Part shown: in pieces, positions 25,901-33,078 of the stretch
Numbering within the stretch: the stretch's first letter is position 1
Layout of the letters: the number at the start of each line of letters is the position of its first letter
NCBI GenBank assembly: GCA_002633005.1
Contig: NMRA01000371.1
Span: forward strand, 303,572 to 367,571
Source: Phoronis australis
Lineage: Eukaryota > Phoronida > Phoronidae
DNA: 64,000 nt
Direction of reading: 5' to 3'
Notes under the pieces: model-generated
Told to the model about the DNA's origin: nothing
Database searches by the model: none
What the model saw: only the letters and a program-made list of their open reading frames with translations
Position numbers and translations under genes: made by a program

Positions 25901-26471
25901 CAAATTTCCCATTGTCATGTTTTCTCCTGAACCAAAAAGATCTTTTAGTTATGAAATTTCTTCCTGGACCATGGTGTTGTGCCTGATTTCATTACACATC
26001 TGGGATATCAAGTTTCTCCACAAAGCGATTTATTAGCAGTCTGTGTCTGTGAAAGCGTAAATTTAAAATTTAACAGTGGACAGCCACAACCAAATTGGAC
26101 ATCAGGGCCCATTCACATAAAGTGCTACGTTGTTATTCTTGAACAATAAACCTGACATAATGTAACAAACTTTATCCAGCGGATAATTTTGAAGTTTTAT
26201 GCAATCCAGCCCAGAGCCACATATTAACTGGCTCCTGCTGGGGGATCAGGCTCAAAATTTGAAGTGCTGATACCACCCAAGCCTGATCGTGCCTGAATGT
26301 AGTGAACAAAATTCGGGTCACTCGTCTCTGGAGAAAACTTGGCACTGCTCTAACGTGAAAACAATGCAGAACTTTTTCACACTTAATTCCTGTCTTACAG
26401 ATGCCCCTGCTACAATTGAACGTTTACACATGGCTTGCATGGTTGATTCAACAAAGTTTCTGATCAAGTAA
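302..26471 (+). CDS. Aldehyde oxidase / xanthine dehydrogenase-like molybdo-flavoenzyme, copy 1 (5' exons outside window)
   Basis: Cytosolic-type hydroxylase of the xanthine oxidase family, which oxidises aldehydes or N-heterocycles at a molybdenum site and passes electrons through two [2Fe-2S] clusters to FAD. I read 29 GT-AG exons: 302-471, 1033-1193, 1432-1508, 1851-1933, 2554-2850, 3151-3300, 4515-4617, 5413-5561, 6519-6626, 7431-7598, 7899-8057, 8382-8504, 9200-9347, 10285-10437, 11571-11650, 13379-13593, 14036-14114, 14757-14871, 17348-17428, 17985-18094, 19290-19403, 19707-19868, 21210-21338, 22152-22285, 22957-23088, 23970-24093, 24611-24707, 25009-25116, 26401-26471 (TAA). They join to 1265 codons plus stop with all phases compatible and no internal stop. 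With the two 5' exons seen in copy 2 the protein would be about 1336 aa, normal for the family. Databases may call it xanthine dehydrogenase-like or indole-3-acetaldehyde oxidase-like; the exact substrate cannot be read from sequence. Confidence 0.95.
1895..2042. repeat. 74-bp tandem duplication across the donor of the 1851-1933 exon
   Basis: Unit 1 (1895-1968) holds the last 39 bases of the exon and the first 35 of the intron; unit 2 (1969-2042) repeats them. The copied donor still reads GTATGA but follows GAA instead of GAG. Confidence 0.85.
2554..7598 (+). CDS. Copy 1, exons for the linker and FAD domain
   Basis: Six exons (2554-2850, 3151-3300, 4515-4617, 5413-5561, 6519-6626, 7431-7598). 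The first begins with a Cys-rich linker, [12 protein letters not shown], then the FAD-binding core with [10 protein letters not shown], which matches the conserved VGNTEIG-type FAD loop. [18 protein letters not shown] is the form seen in insect-type aldehyde oxidases rather than the SPISDLNP loop of xanthine dehydrogenase. The FFxGYR-type motif tied to NAD use in vertebrate xanthine dehydrogenase is absent; the matching stretch reads [15 protein letters not shown] infer an O2-using oxidase rather than an NAD-dependent dehydrogenase. The 5562-6518 intron holds a GC-rich islet and an assembly gap. Confidence 0.93.
6190..6360. other. GC-rich hairpin islet in an intron of copy 1
   Basis: In an AT-rich intron this stretch is far richer in G and C. 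AGACCGCCCCGAG (6199-6211) pairs perfectly with CTCGGGGCGGTCT (6228-6240) around a 16-nt loop, and ACCACAG (6257-6263) pairs with CTGTGGT (6271-6277). No known structural RNA, tRNA or transposon end is recognised. The matching intron of copy 2 does not contain it. It could be a mobile element end, a foreign fragment or an assembly artefact beside the gap. Confidence 0.5.
6361..6405. other. Assembly gap (45 N)
   Basis: Run of N in the 5562-6518 intron of copy 1, next to a GC-rich hairpin islet that may have blocked sequencing. Confidence 1.
7899..14114 (+). CDS. Copy 1, exons for the first half of the molybdenum-cofactor domain
   Basis: Seven exons (7899-8057, 8382-8504, 9200-9347, 10285-10437, 11571-11650, 13379-13593, 14036-14114). 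[11 protein letters not shown] opens the Ald_Xan_dh_C fold. [10 protein letters not shown] contains the MoCo-contacting Gln (bovine Gln767). [10 protein letters not shown] is the GGGFGGKETR segment with Ile in place of the substrate-binding Glu802. GGRHPF keeps Arg880. This pocket resembles aldehyde oxidases (hydrophobic residue for Glu802) yet retains the Arg that mammalian aldehyde oxidases usually lose. All frames are open. The 11651-13378 intron holds a hairpin-led repeat and a G14 tract. Confidence 0.93.
11459..11477. repeat. (CTA)n microsatellite
   Basis: About six ACT/CTA triplets in the 10438-11570 intron of copy 1, just before the exon at 11571. Confidence 0.85.
11971..12800 (+). repeat. 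Hairpin-led AT-rich repeat in the 11651-13378 intron of copy 1
   Basis: It starts with a perfect 10-bp hairpin, TACTCTGCGC (11971-11980) and GCGCAGAGTA (11987-11996), followed by TTCTTCTTATTC-type tracts to about 12062. CCGGAAGAGGTC blocks at about 12180 and 12609 and several GGTCATTAGGTGCA phrases recur inside. Similar GGTGCAACCA wording at positions 19-35 suggests a fragment of the same family at the left edge of the window. The right border is not clear. Confidence 0.4.
12914..12945. repeat. C-rich and G14 tracts
   Basis: A C-rich run is followed by CAGTTGC and then 14 G in a row, able to fold into a hairpin or quadruplex. It is a likely source of sequencing error. Confidence 0.8.
14200..14600 (+). 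repeat. Dispersed repeat family C, copy in the 14115-14756 intron of copy 1
   Basis: Collinear with 53620-54215: TGCCAACGATTG, CATTTCTAACTGAAATGAA, CTTGTGTCTAGATTGTAGTG and CAACTTGTGAAC recur in order. The two copies are in non-equivalent introns, so they are not simple relics of the gene duplication. Confidence 0.5.
14757..26471 (+). CDS. Copy 1, exons for the second half of the molybdenum-cofactor domain and stop
   Basis: Eleven and last exons (14757-14871 to 26401-26471). TYLRAPGSSQ keeps the family Arg but has Pro where bovine enzyme has Phe914; the RAPG form is typical of insect and plant aldehyde oxidases. HGGVETGQG carries the MoCo-binding Gln. [19 protein letters not shown] and then AIGEPP follow, the latter holding the catalytic Glu (bovine Glu1261; about residue 1281 here). 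The protein ends DSTKFLIK then TAA at 26469-26471. The exon at 22152 has a triplicated splice acceptor. The 14872-17347 intron carries a LINE fossil; the 18095-19289 intron carries a Penelope-like fragment. Confidence 0.93.
15190..16330 (-). pseudogene. Decayed LINE (non-LTR retrotransposon) reverse-transcriptase fragment
   Basis: On the minus strand, in shifting frames, 15353-15390 reads [13 protein letters not shown], next comes [12 protein letters not shown], and another frame gives [13 protein letters not shown]. This order matches the EGK-F--LA-R, N-Y-DTS and PG--GC-EHT signature of the palm region of one class of LINE reverse transcriptases. Upstream, 15924-16181 gives an Arg/Lys-rich open frame with [13 protein letters not shown], plausible for the region before the RT domain. 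Frameshifts and stops show it is dead. It lies in the 14872-17347 intron of copy 1 and is absent from the matching intron of copy 2. Confidence 0.65.
16640..16690. repeat. TG-rich microsatellite
   Basis: TGTGTGTGTGCATGTGCATG and similar wording in the 14872-17347 intron of copy 1. Confidence 0.8.
18198..18620 (-). mobile_element. Degraded Penelope-like fragment in copy 1
   Basis: Collinear with 52548-52966: AGTTACCTGTCGG, GGGTACTGGCGGGAA, CACCACCTGGTGGCTGTTAC and GTCTGGTTCCTAA all recur in order. The GIY-YIG reading frame is broken here. It sits in a different intron from the copy 2 fragment, so the two are separate insertions or moved with other repeats rather than inherited from the gene duplication. 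Confidence 0.5.
20320..20530 (+). repeat. Dispersed repeat family A, copy in the 19869-21209 intron of copy 1
   Basis: Shares with 35270-35530 the ordered blocks CACAAACCCTTTGTTAAG, ACACAGTC, GCAAAGAACTACTTTCACTG and ACCTCCTCCAAG. No coding capacity and no clear ends. The other copies lie at 36170-36356, 41564-42338, 48262-48385 and 60680-60815. Confidence 0.6.
20951..21043. repeat. 20-bp tandem repeat made of TGACC half-sites at 10-bp spacing
   Basis: Four and a half units of ATGACCAGTCGTGACCTGTC with few changes. Each 10-bp half carries TGACCA, TGACCT or a close variant, separated by exactly four bases. In the 19869-21209 intron of copy 1. Confidence 0.9.
22015..22161. repeat. 49-bp triplication of a splice acceptor in copy 1
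   Basis: Three essentially identical 49-bp units start at 22015, 22064 and 22113. Each has TTCCTCTGTCAG, a usable 3' splice site, followed by GGTGCTATCC, the start of the exon. Only the third acceptor (AG at 22150-22151) gives the reading frame of the family; the others would shift it. Confidence 0.92.
24950..25030. repeat. Duplicated splice-acceptor segment before the 25009 exon of copy 1
   Basis: CTTTCTTTCAGCTATTG at 24954 recurs as TTTCTTTCAGCTATTGG at the true acceptor (AG 25007-25008). The upstream copy is followed by 23 bases and a consensus GTAAGT at 24988-24993. Confidence 0.7.
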
Positions 26472-26868
26472 TGGACTGTAAGTTGTGCATGCCAGACTAA
26501 GACACAGAGAGCTCAGAAGTCTCCCTGCAATATAATGAGGTCTACATCACACCAAGTATATTAGTGGACTGCATTTTGTACAGGTGACGCTAAGTCACAG
26601 AGATCTCTAAATCTCCCTGCAATATAATCAGGTCCACGTCACACCAAGTATATTAGTAGACTGCAGCTTGTACAGGTGACGCTAAGTCACAGAGATCTCT
26701 ACATCTCCCTGCAATATAATCTGGTCCACATCACACCAAGTATATTTGATGAACTGCAGGTTGTACAGGCGACACAAAGTCACACAGTGCTCTGAAGTCT
26801 TCCTGCAATGTAGTGGATTCTATGTTACTCTTAGTAAAAGTATTCAATTGTCGCATTTATGGCATTTG
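26472..26868 (+). other. 3' UTR of copy 1
   Basis: Sequence between the TAA stop and the AATAAA signal. No introns are obvious. Most of it is made of four units of a roughly 92-bp tandem repeat, so the repeat should be in the mature transcript. Confidence 0.6.
26480..26815. repeat. 92-bp tandem repeat in the 3' UTR of copy 1 (about 3.6 units)
   Basis: The phrase CTCCCTGCAATATAAT recurs at 26521, 26613 and 26705, and in altered form at about 26799, giving periods of 92, 92 and 94 bp. Each unit also holds CACACCAAGTATATT and GTACAGGTGACGC, with a few substitutions per unit. Confidence 0.85.
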
Positions 26869-26874
26869 AATAAA
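26869..26874 (+). terminator. Polyadenylation signal of copy 1
   Basis: AATAAA about 400 bp after the stop codon, followed by a T-rich stretch. It is the first canonical signal downstream of the stop. Confidence 0.6.
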
Positions 26875-26890
26875 GTATTTATCCTGTTCG

Positions 26891-27782
26891 GGTTCCTTAT
26901 CATCTTTGAAAGTTACTAAAGAGTTGATAGCATTGTGGACAGAGGTGAGGTAACAATACACTAGGTTAAACAAGCATTTCCCAACCAACCACTATGAGTG
27001 CTTACCACTTGGGGGCTACAATTACCATAGTGCCTGAACTCTTGTTTAGGGATTAGGGAGCAGACTAGAGTTGGATGTCATTGATAACTGTTCATGGCAT
27101 TAGTCTTTCCCAATGACTTGAGACATTGCAGATTATAAAAACTGAACTGTAATTGACAGTTGGACATTTTTTTTTAAACATGTAAAATCGGCTAACAACA
27201 ACCTACAGAGGAAAGGAGAAATAACGTTCATTTCAACTGCTGCTCCTTTGTTGATATGTCTCAACCTCTGTTGAGTAATCTACCTGAGCAATGATTGGGC
27301 GACTTGACTTGAGTGCACCACCAGTTATCAGTAAAGTTAGTAATCCCAGAGAATGAAATGGTGGAGCAGGTTATGAGTGTATTCTTCTTGGTCTGACTGT
27401 GCTGAAGATTCACATTTAATCAATTGTTTAAATGTCCACTTCCTGGTTTGGTAGATTTGCTTACTAGATCTGCACTCAGTTGACCTTTTTGTGGCATTAT
27501 GAATGGACATCTTAGCCTTTCTTGGAATGTAAACTGAGAGTAGAAGCTTCTGGTTAGCCATGCAATGTTTTTGTAAAAAGATAATCCACTGGAATATAAG
27601 TAAATGCATCGATATTTTTTATTTACTATTTGAACATAATTGCATTTATAAGTTGCATTTTGTCTATAAAATGTTTAATTTAGGCCTAGGCCTACTGTGG
27701 CATGTATTTTGACCGGTCACATTATTGATACTAGCCAATACTCATTTACCCTCTATGGTAAGGCATGCTTTCAACTTATCAA
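26891..27782. other. Intergenic, nothing recognised
   Basis: AT-rich sequence between the end of copy 1 and the first 1.7-kb direct repeat. Open frames here are short (the longest about 90 codons on the minus strand, 27337-27609) and match no family I know. Confidence 0.5.
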
Positions 27783-29483
27783 ATGTCAAGATTATCACTA
27801 CAGTCTGGCACAACAATACCACTATGTTACAATGAGGATAGAAATCTTTAGACTTTAACTTTTCATAGGCATGAGCTGTTTCCACTTGTCTTGGCCTGTT
27901 TTTATTACCCATCTTTCCAGAGATAATATTATTTTACTGCTATTTATCTATTCTCTTAGGTTGTATTGTAGGCTACCTCTATGATAATAAATGATCTAGT
28001 TATTCAAATCTTCGCTCTTCTTTTCATCTCTGGAAACGAGCTTGCCTTGGTAAGCCCAGGCCTAAAGCTCATCATTAGTTAATTGATGAAATTTGAAAAG
28101 AAAAGACATTTTGCTGTTTCAGTTTTCTTCAACTGCTCGTTGGATCCATAATTTTAATGACTGTCGAATAGAAGCGCATATGAGATTCAGGTCCCCCGAA
28201 ATTTCGGCCAGATTAGTGCCATAACCGACTGAGCCAGCTGGTAGCCAAAATGTGCAAATTTCTTAGCGGTTTGCCTCAGCTGTCCGTACTGCAAAATTCA
28301 CCGATATCATGCTGCGACTCGCTTCTTTGGACAAAATCTAAGTCTCAATGCAAATATGGGTCCATCAGTCGTAATCATGGCCATTGGTACATGTGGGTGG
28401 TTTCGCATCACGCGGTACCTTTCAGGGTAACTGCATTGGCTCTCTCAGCGTCATCTCAACAATTCCACCGCGCGACCTGCTCACCATGGCAAATAAAACC
28501 GTGCCATTCACAAGTTTTCTCGTCAAATGTCTTCAGTCGCCTTTCACCGGGAACCTGCGGTCTGCACCCGTCCGTCACATGTTGACAATTATTTTGTCGT
28601 AAGCTGCTTGATTGAACAGAGCTGGTCAGATTTCTCTTGCTGCTGGACAGTGGAGTGGATCGACATGTCAGCAGGCATGGCTCACTTCTAACTACGATTT
28701 TCCGTTATTTTCACGGGTCTCGAGGACAGTTTCGGAGAGAAGACTGAGTTCAACGTGATGTTCTGCTGTCATAAACGAGGTAATGAACCAATTGGACACA
28801 CTTGACGAGATACGAGCCATATGGATTATTTATTTGGGTGTAATCAACAGAAAATTTATAATGGACAAGACCACTTGGCACTGAAGAGAGTTCTTAGCGA
28901 GGTCAATGCAGCAGTGAACTGAAGCCAGGTCATGTTTCGAAGTACCAAATGAAACAGAAATAAACAATACTTCAACAGTAATGAGTTTACACTGGGAGTG
29001 ATCGTAGAGAGTGTGGAGCACTTTTCCGATTATGATCCTACTAGTAAAGTGAAAACTCAACGGAAAATCAACACAGAAATGCCGAAAACAAACCCCGGAA
29101 TAACTGTTACATGCGAAGCGCCATACGTCAATGTCCGAACCACTCAGTGAGACATCTTGGATAAAAACAAGGCCGCCAAAAAGGAGTTATTCCGGATGTA
29201 GGCCAATGGGCCTAAAGGCGCAGCAATACGGTAACAAAAACTATGCATTAGACTGACCAAATTTCTTGAAAGTGCACCAAGGAACTCCAAACATGGAGGC
29301 AAGCGTAAAAATTAGGAAGCACAGCTGGTGTGCCTAAAGCGAATTAATGTATGGCCTTATGCTGGGGACATTAGCTGGGTTTATATTCGAAACTTAGGCG
29401 CATGCGCCAATATATGCGAACCACTTACAGGTAAAGACTCCTAAATTAAGTATTATTTCGGGTGTAGACCCATTGGCCTAAAG
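27783..29483. repeat. 1.7-kb direct repeat, unit A
   Basis: Nearly the same as 30203-31890 by eye, with scattered substitutions and small indels. It is richer in CpG than its surroundings and carries a tRNA-like segment at 28182-28246. Open frames of 70-110 codons are shared by both units but differ in start or length and match no family I recognise. It could be a dispersed element, a segmental duplication or two haplotypes placed in tandem by the assembler; the neighbouring gap leaves this open. Confidence 0.85.
28182..28246 (-). repeat. tRNA-like segment in unit A (tRNA-derived SINE or relic)
   Basis: Read on the minus strand it contains TGGCTCAGTCGGTTA, a good A-box/D-arm sequence, followed after an anticodon-arm-sized stretch by GGACCTGAATC, a degraded T-arm. 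The T-loop TTC is not intact and no clean acceptor stem can be drawn, so this is not a working tRNA gene. Confidence 0.4.
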
Positions 29484-30008
29484 TAGGGCGGTCGAACCAA
29501 AATTTTTTTTTTCGTTTTGAAAAAATTCTCTACCATCATCGGGAAGATAATGCATCCTACTCAATAAAAATCGAAAAATTATCAAAATCGAGCCAAGCAG
29601 TGCAAAGTTATTGCAATTTTTGTGGCGAAATTTGGGACACTTGTTTGGATCGGTTCGGCCATCTTGGACGACAGCGGAATAAGTTACAAGTTTAAAACTT
29701 AGTATAAATTATTTTCGCCGATAATTTACGGTAAAAATTAGGGAGACATATCTTTACTTACTATTCTGCGCGATTCACTAGTTTTCACTAAATTTAAGCA
29801 TCGCAGTTCTTACTTATTGAGTGATAAAAGTGCTGAGAATTCCCGTTGGACTTAGTCTCATTTCCGGCGGCACCGACAACATGGCGACTTTTGCTGAACT
29901 GAAAGGCATGTTCAACCGGCTACTTTGTAATTTGTGAAGATTTAACGTTGATACATTTTGACAAACGCTGCTACAAAAAAGGAACTCTGATCAATTTTCA
30001 TGTTTTTG
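29484..30008. other. Unique intergenic stretch before the gap, possible orphan first exon
   Basis: Not shared with unit B. Near its end CCGACAACATGGCGACT (29870-29887) gives an ATG in strong context, open for 18 codons to a TGA. GCCATCTTGG near 29658 and AACATGGCG near 29878 resemble YY1 sites on opposite strands. It may be the relic of a promoter or first exon, but no partner exon is visible before the gap. Confidence 0.25.
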
Positions 30009-30202
30009 NNNNNNNNNNNNNNNNNNNNNNNNNNNNNNNNNNNNNNNNNNNNNNNNNNNNNNNNNNNNNNNNNNNNNNNNNNNNNNNNNNNNNNNNNNNN
30101 NNNNNNNNNNNNNNNNNNNNNNNNNNNNNNNNNNNNNNNNNNNNNNNNNNNNNNNNNNNNNNNNNNNNNNNNNNNNNNNNNNNNNNNNNNNNNNNNNNNN
30201 NN
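30009..30202. other. Assembly gap (194 N)
   Basis: Run of N that ends exactly where unit B of the 1.7-kb direct repeat begins. Confidence 1.
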
Positions 30203-31890
30203 ATGTCAAGATTATCACTCCAGTCTGGCACAACAATACCACTATGTTACAATGAGGATAGAAATCTTTAGACTTTAACTTTTCATAGGTATGAGCTGTT
30301 GCCACTTGTGTTGGGTGTTTTTTATTACCCATCTTTCCAGGGATAATATTATTTTACTACTATTTATCTATTCTCTTACGTTGTATTGTAGGCTACCTCT
30401 ATGATAATAAATGATCTAGTTATTCAAATCTTCGCTCTTCTTTTCATCTCTGGAAACGAGCTTGCCTTGGTAAGCCCAGGCCTAAAGCTCATCATTAGTT
30501 AATTGATGAAAATTGAAAAGAAAAAACATTTTGCTGTTTTTCTTCAACTGCTCGTTGGATCCATAATTTTTAAGACTGTCGAATAGAAGCGCATATGAGA
30601 TTCAGGTCCCCCGAAATTTCGGCCAGATTAGTGCCATAGCCGACTGAGCCAGCTGGTAGCCAAAATGTGCAAATTTCTTAGCGGTTTGCCTCAGCTGTCT
30701 CTACTGCAAAATTCACCGATATCATGCTGTGACTCGCTTCTCTGGACAAAATCTAAGTCTCAATGCAAATATGGGTCCATCAGTCGTAATCATGGCCATC
30801 GGTACATGTGGGTGGTTTCGCGTCACGCGGTACCTTTCCGGGTAACTGTATTGGCTCTCTCAGCGTCATCTCAACAATTCCACCGCGCGACCTGCTCATC
30901 ATGGCAAATAAAACCGTGCCATTCACAAGTTTTCTCGTCAAATGTCTTCAGTCGCCTTTCACCGGGAACCTACGGTCTGCACCCGTCCGTCACATGTTGA
31001 CAATTATTTTGTAGTAAGCTGTCCGATAGAACAGAGCTGGTGTCAGATTTCTCTTGCTGCTGGACAGTGGAGTGGATCGACATGTCAGCAGGCATGGCTC
31101 ACTAACTACGATTTTCCGTTATTTTCACGGGTCTGGAGGACAGTTTCGGACAGAAGACTGAGTTCAACGTGATGTTCTGCTGTCATAAACGAGGCAATGA
31201 ACCAATTGGACACACTTGACGAGATACGAGCCATGTGGATTATTTATTTGGGTGTAATCAACAGAAAATTTATAATGGACAAGACCACTTGGCACTGAAG
31301 AGAGTTCTTAGCGAGGTCAGTGCAGCAGTGAACTGAAGCCAGGTCATGTTTCGAAGTACCAAATGAAACAGAAATAAACAATACTTAAACAGTAATGAGT
31401 TTACACTGGGAGTGATCGTAGATTAAAATAGTTTGGAACACTTTTCCGATTATGATCCTACTAGTAAAGTAAAAACTCAACGGTAAATCAGCACAGAAAT
31501 GCCGAAAACAAACCCTGGAATAACTCTTATATGCGAAGCGGCATACGTCAATGTCCGAACCACTCAGTGAGACAACTTGGATAAAAACAAGGCCGCCAAA
31601 AAGGAGTTATTCCGGATGTAGGCCCATGGGCCTAAAGGCGCAGCAATACGGTAACAAAAACTATGTATTAGACTGACCAAATTTCTTGAAAGTGCACCAA
31701 GGAACTCCAAATATGGAGGCAAGCGTAAAAATTAGGAAGCACAGCGGGTGTGCCTATAAGCGAATTAATGTATGGGCTTATGCTGAGGACATTAGCTGGG
31801 TTTATATTCGAAACTTAGGCGTATGCGCTAATATATGCGAACCACTCCTAAATTAAGTATTATTTCGGGTATAGACCCATTGGCCTAAAG
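30203..31890. repeat. 1.7-kb direct repeat, unit B
   Basis: Second copy of the unit at 27783-29483, starting exactly at the end of the N gap, so its true left edge is unknown. It lacks about a dozen bases near 31845 that unit A has near 29425. The right junctions differ: unit A is followed by a polypyrimidine-rich sequence, unit B by a further copy of an internal motif. Confidence 0.85.
30597..30661 (-). repeat. tRNA-like segment in unit B
   Basis: Same segment as at 28182-28246 with one substitution (CATAGCC for CATAACC on the plus strand). It shares the intact D-arm-like part and the degraded T-arm. Confidence 0.4.
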
Positions 31891-32659
31891 GCATAGCAAT
31901 ACAGGTAAGCTTTGTCCCCAGATAGCTGCGCTTTACAAATTTTATCATTTTTTGTTTCGCAATACATATACATGTACGAATTATGTAAGTCAGACGTATG
32001 CAAGTGCGTTTAGACGATATGCTGCAAAAATGGGACCCCCGTCAATGTCCTGATACGGGACCTCAGAGGGTTGCCGAATTTCTCTCTTTTCCATATCGTT
32101 CCCTAATTTTTCTCGACAACCCCGCCCCACATACACGCCTATCGCGATTGCCACCCACCAATGACGTCTGGAAATTATTAAATAACGAAATTGAATAATA
32201 TTTAAAGAATAATATATAAAGTAGCAGCAGCAACAGCAGCAGTAGAAGTAAATTAAGAATCACATAAGTACAGAGAAATAAAAGAAAAACATAAAAACAA
32301 GACAAAAAATAAGAGAACTGTACGATTGCAAGAACACTATAAAAAGTCTAAGACTTATTTCCATTATAGTCCATAATGTAACAGTCATTTAAATAAATAT
32401 GACATGATTGCTTGATTTAATCAATATTTTACAAAACAAAATAGTTTTGAACACTTTTGAAAACTGATTTGCCGGAGCTGCTATAGTTGACTTGGGTATG
32501 AACTTAATTACCAGTTTCCCGGCTCAACCACCTTGGTCCGGGCCCAACAGATCCCAACATAATTTGTTAAATGTATATGTGAAGTATTTGAACAGATAAA
32601 TATGTGACATTCTATTTTAATGTGCTAATGTCAATCCAAATCGGTAAATAAAATATTCC
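31891..32659. other. Intergenic stretch upstream of the copy 2 promoter
   Basis: AT-rich, with a short CAG/CAA microsatellite at about 32224-32247 and a 66-codon plus-strand frame (31998-32198) that I do not recognise. It may be the end of an unnamed mobile element. No other gene is seen. Confidence 0.35.
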
Positions 32660-33078
32660 ACTTAGGACCAATCCGACAGTCGTTACACAACATGGCACGG
32701 AAAGCTGTGACACTCCATCATCTGGACGGTCATCGCGCATTCCTTCCGTCCGTGGGAAACCGGTAAACCTAGTGTAGTTCACTGTCGGTTGGACCTCGCT
32801 AAAATCTAATCAAGATCGCGTGTTCTCATTTAAAATACACGTCAATATCTCACGTAATTTCGTGAAGTTTTAATTTTTAGAGGTGTTAGTGTTACTGAAC
32901 TCTACCCCTGGTTCTAACAAAGATTTTAATAGATACAGGATCTCTGGTTCTAACTTAAAAATGGCGCCGCGGAATTTACCTCGCGTAGTACGTAGGCCTA
33001 TCTATGTGGGTCAGGGAGGTTGCGTTGAGTGCTACGAAGGTCCAGTTCATTTCTTCTCGTTTCTCATCACGTAGCCAG
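32660..33078 (+). promoter_or_regulatory. Probable promoter and 5' UTR of copy 2
   Basis: This stretch is visibly richer in CpG than the surrounding AT-rich DNA (for example ATCGCGCATTCC, GATCGCG, GGCGCCGCGG) and sits directly before the first coding exon. AAAATGGCGCC at 32958-32968 resembles a YY1 core, often found near transcription starts. No convincing TATA box was found and the exact start of transcription cannot be seen. Confidence 0.45.
32961..33074 (+). CDS. Upstream ORF, 37 codons, in the copy 2 leader
   Basis: ATG at 32961 has A at -3 and G at +4, a strong start context, and its frame ends with TAG at 33072-33074. The main ATG at 33079 follows four bases later in another frame and has a weak context (C at -3). 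If transcription starts upstream of 32961, this ORF would limit or time translation of the enzyme through reinitiation. No known protein family is recognised. A start of transcription downstream of 32961 would remove it. Confidence 0.35.
   Translation: MAPRNLPRVVRRPIYVGQGGCVECYEGPVHFFSFLIT

Noticed and set aside
28182-28246. Functional tRNA gene
   Set aside because: The D-arm is good but the T-arm lacks an intact TTC loop and no acceptor stem forms; called a tRNA-derived relic.
28250-31014. Paired 70-110-codon frames in the two 1.7-kb repeats
   Set aside because: Starts and ends differ between the units, no family match is seen, and codon use gives no support. Kept as repeat sequence.
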